Source of the DNA: Antedon mediterranea
Taxonomy: Eukaryota; Echinodermata; Crinoidea; Comatulida; Antedonidae
Assembly: GCF_964355755.1 (NCBI RefSeq)
Contig: NC_092679.1
Location: forward strand, 24,242,432-24,306,431
DNA length: 64,000 nucleotides
Direction of reading: 5' to 3'
Part shown: positions 12,501 through 20,500 of the stretch, piece after piece
How the letters are laid out: each line of letters starts with the position of its first letter
How positions within the stretch are numbered: position 1 is the first letter of the stretch
The notes under the pieces: generated by a model
What the model saw: only the letters and a program-made list of their open reading frames with translations
Database searches by the model: none
What the model was told of the DNA's origin: nothing
Program-made: the position numbers and the translations under genes

Positions 12501-14318
12501 CGACCGACTAACCGACCGACATAGTGAGCTGTAGAGTCGCGTTGCACGCGACTAATAAGGCTTTAGGATAGTGCTATTTTTTATCTATACAAAATCTGGT
12601 GATTTGAAACATTTTGTAATTCATCTAGCTGCTTTCTACTTTACCCGGTATTTGGTAATATTAGCTTTCCACTTAATTACATGGTAATATTTAAACATAA
12701 CGTAAACCATTATTTAATTTCAGTGAACTGTCGTCCAGGTTCATACCGAGGAAACGACAAGCTACCTGCAGTGTGTGAGCAGTGTCCAGAAGGATTTTAC
12801 CAGCCCAAAGAAGGACAAACAGAATGCCTGAAATGTGATGGATATGTTGAGGTTGGATCAAGAGTTTGCATCCCTAACTATAGTAAGTTATTTCAGGACT
12901 TGTGTAACTACTTGTACTCGTCTCCTAGGTTATCTACACAGAGGCATACGTTACTGACTCAATGCTGAATGTCCTGTTCTAAATCATTTGTCGATTTATG
13001 AAAATATAGTATGTATAGGATATCTTTATACACGATGGAAGTAGAGTTAAAAACATCATAAGCAAAATGGCAGTGTTATATAACGTACGTGATACGCTTC
13101 TTAATCTCAGCAGAACTTACAAATATATTTAGAATTTGATTTAGAAAAAACATTGACAAAAATTATCGTTCAATAACATTTTAAAAAGAATGAAATAAGT
13201 TAACGTTGAATGAAATGGTCCTACTCCGGAAGAATTTGCATGAACGTTGAAAACGCTCACACTAAAATCAAGAAAAACTACAAACTAAAAACCAAATACT
13301 TTGCGTACCTGACTGATAGGGGCGGAGGGAGGGGGGGAACCTAGTTAAATTATATTACTGACTGAAAACATAACAAAATAAGAATAATTCTTTAGCTACA
13401 GAGTATTTGTAACACTTTGTCAATGTTTTTTATTTATAAGGTATGACGAATATTCCTACGACCGATGACAATGAGGTAATTTAATGTTTTAACTTGATTT
13501 TTATTTTTGTTTTATAAGAAAACATTATACAGCCTAAACATTTGTTTGCGAAATGTTTGTTAAGAGTAGAGGTGAAGGATATCCTGGAATCTCTTTTCTT
13601 CTGTATTGACGTGACCAAGTCTGCGGTGAACAACTTAAACATTAAATTACGTACTGACATCTTTATATTTAAATTTTGGAATAGGACAAGTATATGTTGA
13701 TCTTCGCACTTACAGGCGGAGGATGCGCTGTGTTGATGTTAATTGTGCTTTTAATCGGTTTGTATATTTTTACAGTAATTACATACAAAAATAAATAAAG
13801 AGGTACTACATTTCGAAATTGAAATATCGGGAAATTCTATGAAAGCATTTCCAAACAAGAGAGGGCGCTATAAAACATAGTATTTCATTATTATAGAGGG
13901 CACTTTTACAACAAAATATTAGGTATTTGCTTAATAGTAAACAATGGGTATATGCCAGGCACTTCCAGCTGTTACATTGTGGCAATGCATTTTAGAGTAA
14001 ACACACTAAGGCAGTGCAGTAGAGCCTGGGTTAAGTTATACATTGTTGGGTTGTTTTTTTGTTGTTGATATAAGTTTAATCATGTGCAACTTTTTCGTTT
14101 CAGTTTACTTGAAGAAAGAAAACTGCAAGGAAGAAGATGCTAAAAGCATTAGTAAAAATGTAGAAAACAATGACGTATATTTAAATCCAGACATTGAAAT
14201 ACGAGAAATTGACAATGATGAAATGCATGAAAATGGAGTATATGCAGAACCAGACGTGATGAATACCCATGACAAGGATAAACCAACAAATGATGAAAAT
14301 GTGTATTCAGAAATTTAA
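154..14318 (+). CDS. Large modular EMI/EGF/sushi/Ig transmembrane receptor-like gene (5' partial)
   Basis: Exons I can join with consistent phase: 154-279, 490-596, 701-793, 1301-1417, 1785-1877, 3328-3447, 3709-3804, 4140-4253, 4686-4796, 5193-5315, 5444-5617, 5901-6077, 6250-7511, 7622-7775, 8356-12354, 12724-12882, 13716-13757, 14104-14318 (stop TAA). Together they give about 2,400 codons. Domain order is EMI, eight EGF exons, two sushi, one EGF, a long unassigned region with coiled coils, two Ig domains, a GCC2/GCC3-type cysteine domain, one membrane segment and a tyrosine-containing tail. EMI plus EGF repeats recalls MEGF/Draper-type engulfment receptors and extracellular-matrix proteins, but the whole architecture matches no family I can name. 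The signal peptide exon is missing upstream. An in-frame TAG at 10131-10133 interrupts the giant exon, so the locus may be a damaged allele, a sequence error or a readthrough gene. A role in adhesion or recognition is inference. Confidence 0.8.
701..5315 (+). CDS. Eight EGF-like exons alternating plain and calcium-binding type
   Basis: Each exon encodes one six-cysteine module and is phase 1 at both ends: 701-793, 1301-1417, 1785-1877, 3328-3447, 3709-3804, 4140-4253, 4686-4796 and 5193-5315. Exons 701, 1785 and 3709 are short EGF modules of the [12 protein letters not shown] or [12 protein letters not shown] kind. Exons 1301, 4140, 4686 and 5193 open with NINEC, DVNEC, DIDEC or DVNEC and have the NN..GSF.C.C pattern of calcium-binding EGF; exon 3328 opens with FDEC. 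The first five alternate plain and calcium-binding forms, which suggests duplication of a two-exon unit. Symmetrical phase-1 exons are the classic product of exon shuffling. Confidence 0.88.
1930..3275 (-). mobile_element. 5'-truncated non-LTR retrotransposon (CR1/Jockey-like LINE) reverse transcriptase fragment
   Basis: A 354-codon minus-strand reading frame (2210-3274) encodes the C-terminal part of a LINE reverse transcriptase. It starts inside the finger-palm region, has the GVPQGSVLG motif, the FADDSNLF box carrying the catalytic Asp pair, and then a thumb region of the usual type ([22 protein letters not shown]). It ends in a C-terminal region with WNDLPLELR, common in CR1/Jockey-group elements. 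The endonuclease and N-terminal polymerase are missing, so this is a dead 5'-truncated copy, though the remaining frame is intact, suggesting a fairly recent insertion. The 3' end of the element is estimated near 1930-1960. It lies in the intron between EGF exons 1785-1877 and 3328-3447, antisense to the host gene. Confidence 0.85.
5444..6077 (+). CDS. Two sushi (CCP) domain exons
   Basis: Exons 5444-5617 and 5901-6077, both phase 1 to phase 1, encode about 58 residues each. The first has cysteines at [35 protein letters not shown] and TKCE. The second has [44 protein letters not shown] and FPVCK. The G.C.F.C.....L.G....C...G.W....P.C pattern is that of sushi/complement control protein modules, with an extra cysteine pair near the N terminus of each. 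The separate exons and matching phases fit modular shuffling. Confidence 0.85.
6250..7775 (+). CDS. Ninth EGF module followed by an unassigned extracellular region
   Basis: Exon 6250-7511 begins with an EGF module ([16 protein letters not shown] through [15 protein letters not shown], near 6255-6375). The following 380 residues have no family I recognise: a beta-rich stretch ([43 protein letters not shown]) that loosely resembles an Ig-like sandwich, then regions with scattered cysteines and many N-linked sequons. The exon ends in phase 0 at GTGAGC. Exon 7622-7775 (starts [15 protein letters not shown]) continues it and ends in phase 1 at GTAAGT. The beta-sandwich idea is inference from residue pattern only. 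Confidence 0.7.
7776..8355 (+). other. Intron of the modular receptor with a low-complexity/repeat-like stretch
   Basis: Between exons 7622-7775 and 8356-12354. It contains a stretch near 7945-8110 of higher GC content than its surroundings (CTAGATGGTGCGCTCGCTTAC onward) that looks like a dispersed repeat; the ACAACTAGATG string also occurs in reverse at the distal end of the element at 15250-15560. The rest is AT-rich with no reading frame worth noting. Confidence 0.4.
8356..12354 (+). CDS. Giant 4-kb exon: coiled coils, Cys-rich block, two Ig domains; carries an in-frame TAG
   Basis: One uninterrupted 3,999-nt exon, phase 1 at both ends, apart from a single in-frame TAG at 10131-10133. Upstream of the stop (8358-10130) there is an unassigned globular part, a heptad-rich Ala/Glu/Lys segment near 9385-9630, and a cysteine-rich block near 9635-10080 with CC, CCWTC and VCCKECK clusters. 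Downstream, a second alpha-helical segment (about 10135-10390) mirrors the first, followed by another unassigned region. Two I-set-like Ig domains close the exon: about 11380-11635 ([26 protein letters not shown]) and 11636-11912 ([22 protein letters not shown]). Metazoan extracellular domains are rarely packed in so long an exon, which may point to a retroposed or expanded ancestral segment (inference). Confidence 0.75.
10131..10133 (+). other. In-frame TAG stop inside the giant receptor exon
   Basis: The codon follows AAG TTG CGA AGT and precedes TTA TTT GAT CAG. The same frame is open for about 590 codons before and 740 after it. No GT..AG pair close to the stop removes it while keeping frame: the two tightest candidate introns (17 and 25 nt) are too short for animals and both lead to new stops. 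Confidence 0.8.
12355..12723 (+). other. Receptor intron with (TAG)n microsatellite and dispersed element copy A
   Basis: The intron has a GTGAGT donor and a TTTCAG acceptor. It carries a short AGT/TAG repeat at about 12405-12425, then copy A of the short element at 12432-12555, including its CCGACCGACCGAC-type tract. Confidence 0.6.
12432..12555 (+). repeat. Short dispersed element, copy A (GTCGCG/GACCGACC family)
   Basis: Begins AACAAGGCCATATACATGG, then CTGCAGTTGCGTGCTCAAG, TTAGTGTTTACCGACC, a run of GACC units, GACATAGTGAGCTGTAGAG and TCGCGTTGCACGCGACTAA. The same order of blocks occurs at 15251-15358 (reverse), 38902-39006 and, diverged, 42952-43174. Imperfect inverted blocks near the ends (AGTCGCGTGC in other copies versus GCACGCGACT) suggest a fold-back or MITE-like unit. 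Confidence 0.7.
12724..12882 (+). CDS. Ephrin-receptor-like (GCC2/GCC3-type) cysteine module exon
   Basis: A 159-nt phase-1 exon. It reads [28 protein letters not shown] and [14 protein letters not shown]. The C.PG.Y.......C..CP.G.YQ...GQ..C..C pattern is that of the tyrosine-protein kinase ephrin type A/B receptor-like module, also found in SVEP1 and SCUBE-type proteins next to EGF and sushi domains. It is the last extracellular module before the membrane segment. Confidence 0.82.
12883..13715 (+). other. Receptor intron, mostly featureless
   Basis: Long intron between the cysteine-module exon and the membrane exon. It has G-rich stretch GGGGCGGAGGGAGGGGGGG near 13319-13338 and a possible but phase-incompatible mini-exon at 13441-13475. 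I see nothing else. Confidence 0.4.
13716..14318 (+). CDS. Membrane-spanning exon and tyrosine-containing cytoplasmic tail
   Basis: Exon 13716-13757 (phase 1 to 1) encodes [13 protein letters not shown], and exon 14104-14318 continues with [12 protein letters not shown], so the hydrophobic stretch is followed by basic residues as expected for a type I membrane protein. The donor GTTTGT of the small exon is weak. The 70-residue tail is acidic and has three tyrosines in signalling-like contexts: VYLNPD (Tyr codon 14178-14180), VYAEPD (14241-14243) and the C-terminal VYSEI (14304-14306), immediately before TAA. YxN and YxxI resemble SH2-docking motifs of the Grb2 and Src type respectively; that they are phosphorylated is inference. 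Reading through the weak donor would instead end the protein after ITYKNK. Confidence 0.75.
13758..14103 (+). other. Last receptor intron
   Basis: Between the membrane exon and the tail exon. It opens with GTTTGTATATTT, an atypical donor, and ends with TTTTTCGTTTCAG. No repeat or reading frame stands out. Confidence 0.45.
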
Positions 14319-14669
14319 GAACCCTAAATAATGACTTTATATTTGTAGTATCTTTTCCACGTCAGATGTCTTTTTAAGTTTGTATATAATTTTATGGATA
14401 CAGATAAATAGGAGGAATTAAGTACATAATGATGTCGACAAAGCTTTTGACGATGATCAAACTAAAGTACTATGATCATCTTGTTCTTCGGATCCATGGT
14501 TTTCCCGTGTCAAAGAAAGCAATGAATTAAAACTGGTAACGTGGTTCTTGGATGAAGCCAAAAATACTCTTTAGATTTTTCGTGTGTCAAATACATGTAA
14601 ATTACCACTGCATCCTTTTGGGAGAATTGGCAAGGGTATGTATAGTTACTTTAGAACGCCCTCAATAAA
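14319..14669 (+). other. Putative 3' UTR of the receptor gene with poly(A) signal
   Basis: AT-rich sequence after the TAA. The first canonical AATAAA is at 14664-14669 (CCTCAATAAAAGTTTC); a second is at 14954-14959. Either could define the transcript end. Confidence 0.5.
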
Positions 14670-17461
14670 AGTTTCAGATAAATTAATGATGTCATTTTGT
14701 AGGATCCAACTACAGTTGTAACGCAGACGCCGTGGTGATTACATTTTAGTTGTTCACATCTTTACCATATCATTGTTTATTAAGGGGTTTTAAAGAGAAT
14801 CTGTAGATCTTATGGCTTATTAATTAACAATAATAATTTAAGTCTAAATTGCATATATTTATAGGGCTTAATATTTTTTTATATTTTTGTCTTATTTAAG
14901 AGTTTTTAACAGTACACAGAATATTGGATATTGGTATAATTATGACAATTTGTAATAAATGCATACTATACGGTTGGTCACCATAAATGTTTCATTTACT
15001 ACGAAAGTATGAATTTACTCCATTTTTGCTGTTATTTACCACCATTTTCATCACAACGATAACATACAGAAATAATCATCGGTTGTGGATATTAAAATTG
15101 GACAGTTTAAAAATCTGTTTGAGGAATTGTTTCCCTCGTTTTACAGCTTTGACTAGCACGAATCGAAAGCCTCAGCGTTTATGCGTGTGTATTTGCATGT
15201 TCTTCTTCGAAATACATTTCTGCGACGAATCACACTTCCAATTCAATTTTTAGCCGCGTGCGTGCAACGCGACTCTACAGCTCACTATGTCAGTCGGTTG
15301 GTCGGTCGGTAAACACTAACTTGAGCACGCGACTGCATCCATGTATATGGCCTTGTTTTTTGTACTTTCGAATTTCTAATGTTTGTCAAAAATAGCACAA
15401 CCAATCAGAGCTCAGTAAATGAGCTATGACGCGTTTATGCTAATCAAAAAGCTCAGCAGACACGCAGTGGAAATGTAAATCGCAGCGATTAGCGCGATTG
15501 TTTTTCTCAACGAAAACATTGGATTCACGCGCTAACAAAAATTAATCATCTAGTTGTAAAAACAGGTTTTACGGATAACAATGAAAAGATCTACATTATG
15601 ATACAAAATTGGCCACAGGTTGACACCGTTATTTTAACATTTAAAAAAAATCTTTATTTATCTATATTTTTCAAATAAAATGCAATTAATGTAGTTTTCA
15701 ACTTTTTCTATCGTACATTATTACAATATTAATCCGTCGTGCACACAGCTTCCTTTTTTGTTTTGAATAAAGTGTTTCACGTTTAACCGAGAGGTACCTT
15801 CTTTTAATTTATTGCTTAATTGTTATTATGGTAAATATCAAATCTGAATATTTATTTAAAAAAAAATCACGTTGTAAATTAAACAACATATGACTATCTA
15901 ATTTTATTGATGTTAGTTTCCCATTTTAAGTGAATTTACTACTCTAGATTTCGCCTTGTCATTCGTGGTGTATATTTACTATTTAATAAAATCTTATAAT
16001 ACCAGCATCTTCTACGATTCGTTAAGCTACTTTTTTCGTTGACGTAATTAGTATTACAAGTACATGGTACATAAGATAAGAAACGTTCAGTAAAAAAAAA
16101 CCCGTATGAACGCCAAAAAAGGTACCGGTACACCTCCTAAGATAAGCCATGATGCAAAAATGCTCTTAAATTCAATGTCTTACTACTAAGATCATATATT
16201 TTATGTTGTATTACTGTTGTAAACAGATAAATCAGGCCGTGAAATCTACATTTTCTATAATTTTCAAAATATAATTATTTTAATTTCCAATAAACGTACA
16301 GTATCCTAATTAAATAATATAGCCTCTTAAAAAAATAGTACAATTTCACACAATAATACTGAAAATGTCAAAACCTTCTTCTACATTATTCGTTGTATAG
16401 CCCACAGTAGCCTACTATTATTAACATGGCTGAATGCTATGTAGATTGCAGAGTGGGGATATCAATTAATATGATGTCTCCTTCCCCGAAAATGGACTAC
16501 ACATTATATGCTTTGATGAGGAGTGATGGTGGACCAGGTATTTTAAGGCTGCAAAAACAGTGTCACGTGCATGACATGTGACATGGTACTGTATACGCAT
16601 ACGTATCCGCATACATTTGAATATTTATAGCTTTTTTTTAATTTGGGCAATATGAGTTTACGTATCGATAGAGGGCTAATTTCTTGAAACCTTTTTATAC
16701 AAAAGCTCAAACTGCCTATATTAGCATATAGAACGAGAACTAGGCTACTACCAGGGAAGCGTATTCACTTGTCCCTGTTACTACAAAGCCGCTACTCTTG
16801 AGTTACGGGATTACGTAACTGTACTGCACTTTGCATGACTTGATTTATTTTGTTTTTTTATATTGGTGGAATATAAATACATTTTAATAATTATTTAAGG
16901 TTAATGTCGGTGGCCCTTGTTTGTAAAACATCTAACTTTGAATCTATAGAATAAAATATACTTATAATGTGATACATTATTAGTCTAACATACTATATAC
17001 TAAAAGCTATATTACAAATACAAAATCATAGCAAAATAAATAGAAATACATATGTTTATAGTCGTCTGTATTGAAAATAAACCATGGTCACGCTATCAAA
17101 TTCGAACATAAATAGATATATTTTTTATTCCAAAACAATACAAATCTTACTAAGTCATAAAAATAAAAATCGTGTATATACATAACGATTTAGTGTAAAG
17201 ATTAATACTAAGGTAACATACTGAAAGGTTCCTTTACCACTGATTTCAATATGGTCAGTGGCCCACTTCTTGTCGAAACTCCGCCCAGTACGTTTAATAA
17301 ATAATACGTCATAATACTCGGAAAAGAATCATCAAAACCTTTATGCCTACAATACGCTTATTGATGCGATCAAATTTGAGTAGTAAACACAATTAACTGC
17401 GCGGTTATGAAAGAGAGGATATCATTATTGTAACGAATTATTGAGCATCATATCAGGAACT
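14670..17461. other. Intergenic region between the receptor gene and XDH copy 1
   Basis: AT-rich, no convincing coding exon on either strand. It contains repeat copy B at about 15250-15560 and otherwise unremarkable sequence. The XDH copy 1 promoter should lie near 17200-17461, but no clear TATA or initiator element can be defended. Confidence 0.5.
15250..15560 (-). repeat. Short dispersed element, copy B, with a possible longer body
   Basis: In reverse orientation, 15251-15358 repeats the block order of copy A: GTGCAACGCGACTCTACAG, CTCACTATGTCAGTCGG, GGTCGGTAAACACTAAC, TTGAGCACGCGACTGCATCC, ATGTATATGGCCTTG. The more GC-rich adjoining sequence, with ATCATCTAGTTG near 15546-15556, could be the rest of a roughly 310-bp element; the reverse of that end (CAACTAGATG) is also seen near 7948. 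Confidence 0.65.
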
Positions 17462-17506
17462 ATGGAAGGCAATACGCAATTAATATTTTTCTGTAACGGG
17501 AACAAG
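17462..17506 (+). CDS. XDH: XDH copy 1, exon 1 with start codon
   Basis: Forty-five nucleotides from ATG to a GTAAGC donor, encoding [15 protein letters not shown]. The LIFF.NG.K string matches the first beta-strand of the N-terminal 2Fe-2S domain of XDH. The corresponding exons of copies 2 (45275-45325) and 3 (61767-61817) encode [17 protein letters not shown] and [17 protein letters not shown], which supports the start choice. Confidence 0.88.
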
Positions 17507-20500
17507 GTAAGCGATACTAACTTGTGTTTGTGAAAAGCCGATTCTTATATGGTATCATGTTTAGCGGCAATAAACATCCTACTGTATCGTGTCTGTTGAC
17601 GGCAACCCTTACCCCAACCTCACCCCTAACCCCACCATAGGACCTAACTCGTTAATATTTAACTTAATCTAAACTATATAACATTTCACTATTTTATGAA
17701 GGAAAAAACCATAACCATAACTTGGGTAAGTAAGTAATATGTGTTGCTTTCCATGAACAGTACAATTTATGAAACAGCATAAAAATGAATGAAAATAAAC
17801 ACATAGAATAATACAAAATATGAGAAATTAAACATGGAAAGCAGGGGATTACCCTTAAGCCCAAAGGCTTGTTGTAAACATGGAAAGCAGGGGATTATCC
17901 TTTAAGCCCAAAGGCTTGTTGTAAACATGTAAAGCAGGGGATAACCCTTTAAGCTTAACGGCTTGTTGTAAACATGGAAAGCAGGGGATAACCCTTTAAG
18001 CCCAAAGGCTTGTTGTAAACATGGAAAGCAGGGGATAACCCTTAAGCCCAAAGGCTTGTTGTAAACATGGAAAGCAGGGGATAACCCTTAAGCCCAAAGG
18101 CTTGTTGTAAACATGGAAAGCAGGGGATAACCCTTTAAGCCCAAAGGCTTGTTGTAAACATGGAAAGCAGGGGATAACCCTTAAGCCCAAAGGCTTGTTG
18201 TAAACATGGAAAGCAGGGGATAACCCTTAAGCCCAAAGGCTTGTTGTAAACATGGAAAGCAGGGGATAACCCTTTAAGCCCAAAGGCTTGTTGTAAACAT
18301 GGAAAGCAGGGGATAACCCTTAAGCCCAAAGGCTTGTTGTAAACATGGAAAGCAGGGGATAACCCTTAAGCCCAAAGGCTTGTTGTAAACATGGAAAGCA
18401 GGGGATAACCCTTAAGCCCAAAGGCTTGTTGTAAACATGTAAAGCAGGGGATAACCCTTTAAGCCCAAAGGCTTGTTGTAAACATGGAAAGCAGGGGATA
18501 ACCCTTTAAGCCCAAAGGCTTGTTGTAAACATGGAAAGCAGGGGATAACCCTTTAAGCCCAAAGGCTTGTTGTAAACACGGAAAGCAGGGGATAACCCTT
18601 TAAGCCCAAAGGCTTGTTGTAAACACGGAAAGCAGGGGATTACCCTTTAAGCTTAACGGCTTGTTGTAAACATGTAAAGCAGGGGATAACCCTTTAAGCT
18701 TAACGGCTTGTTGTAAACATGTAAAGCAGGGGATAACCCTTTAAGCCCAAAGGCTTGTTGTAAACACGGAAAGCAGGGGATTACCCTTTAAGCTTAACGG
18801 CTTGTTGTAAACATGTAAAGCAGGGGATAACCCTTTAAGCTTAACGGCTTGTTGTAAACATGTAAAGCAGGGGATAACCCTTTAAGCCCAAAGGCTTGTT
18901 GTAAACACGGAAAGCAGGGGATTACCCTTTAAGCTTAACGGCTTGTTGTAAACATGTAAAGCAGGGGATAACCCTTTAAGCTTAACGGCTTGTTGTAAAC
19001 ATGTAAAGCAGGGGATAACCCTTTAAGCCCAAAGGCTTGTTGTAAACACGGAAAGCAGGGGATTACCCTTTAAGCTTAACGGCTTGTTGTAAACATGTAA
19101 AGCAGGGGATAACCGTTTAAGCTTAACGGCTTGTTGTAAACATGTAAAGCAGGGGATAACCCTTTAAGCTTAACGGCTTGTTGTAAACATGTAAAGCAGG
19201 GGATAACCCTTTAAGCTTAACGGCTTGTTGTAAACATGTAAAGCAGGGGATAACCCTTTAAGCTTAACGGCTTGTTGTAAACATGTAAAGCAGGGGATAA
19301 CCCTTTAAGCTGGGGATAACCCTTTAAGCTTAACGGCTTGTTGTAAACATGGAAAGCAGGGGATAACCCTTTAAGCTTAACGGCTTGTTGTAAACATGGA
19401 AAGCAGGGGATTACCCTTTAAGCCCAACGGCTTGTTGTAAACATGGAAAGCAGGAGATAACCCTTAAGCCCAAAGGCTTGTTGTAAACATGGAAAGCAGG
19501 GGATAACCCTTTAAGCCCAAAGGCTTGTTGTAAACATGGAAAGCAGGGGATAACCCTTAAGCCCAAAGGCTTGTTGTAAACATGGAAAGCAGGGGATAAC
19601 CCTTTAAGCCCAAAGGCTTGTTGTAAACATGGAAAGCAGGGGATAACCCTTAAGCCCAAAGGCTTGTTGTAAACATGGAAAGCAGGGGATAACCCTTAAG
19701 CCCAAAGGCTTGTTGTAAACATGGAAAGCAGGGGATAACCCTTTAAGCCCAAAGGCTTGTTGTAAACATGGAAAGCAGGGGATAACCCTTAAGCCCAAAG
19801 GCTTGTTGTAAACATGGAAAGCAGGGGATAACCCTTAAGCCCAAAGGCTTGTTGTAAACATGGAAAGCAGGGGATAACCCTTAAGCCCAAAGGCTTGTTG
19901 TAAACATGTAAAGCAGGGGATAACCCTTTAAGCCCAAAGGCTTGTTGTAAACATGGAAAGCAGGGGATAACCCTTTAAGCCCAAAGGCTTGTTGTAAACA
20001 TGGAAAGCAGGGGATAACCCTTTAAGCCCAAAGGCTTGTTGTAAACACGGAAAGCAGGGGATAACCCTTTAAGCCCAAAGGCTTGTTGTAAACACGGAAA
20101 GCAGGGGATTACCCTTTAAGCTTAACGGCTTGTTGTAAACATGTAAAGCAGGGGATAACCCTTTAAGCTTAACGGCTTGTTGTAAACATGTAAAGCAGGG
20201 GATAACCCTTTAAGCCCAAAGGCTTGTTGTAAACACGGAAAGCAGGGGATTACCCTTTAAGCTTAACGGCTTGTTGTAAACATGTAAAGCAGGGGATAAC
20301 CCTTTAAGCTTAACGGCTTGTTGTAAACATGTAAAGCAGGGGATAACCCTTTAAGCCCAAAGGCTTGTTGTAAACACGGAAAGCAGGGGATTACCCTTTA
20401 AGCTTAACGGCTTGTTGTAAACATGTAAAGCAGGGGATAACCCTTTAAGCTTAACGGCTTGTTGTAAACATGTAAAGCAGGGGATAACCCTTTAAGCCCA

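Noticed and set aside
13441-13475. A 35-nt exon ([11 protein letters not shown]) before the membrane exon
   Set aside because: It has good-looking borders and an open frame but enters in phase 1 and leaves in phase 0, which would put the membrane exon out of frame; direct joining of 12882 to 13716 works.
17996-19798. Long minus-strand frames of repeated [10 protein letters not shown]-type peptides in the satellite
   Set aside because: They exist only because 46- and 47-bp monomers alternate to keep frame; frame breaks occur wherever the variant order changes and there is no gene context.
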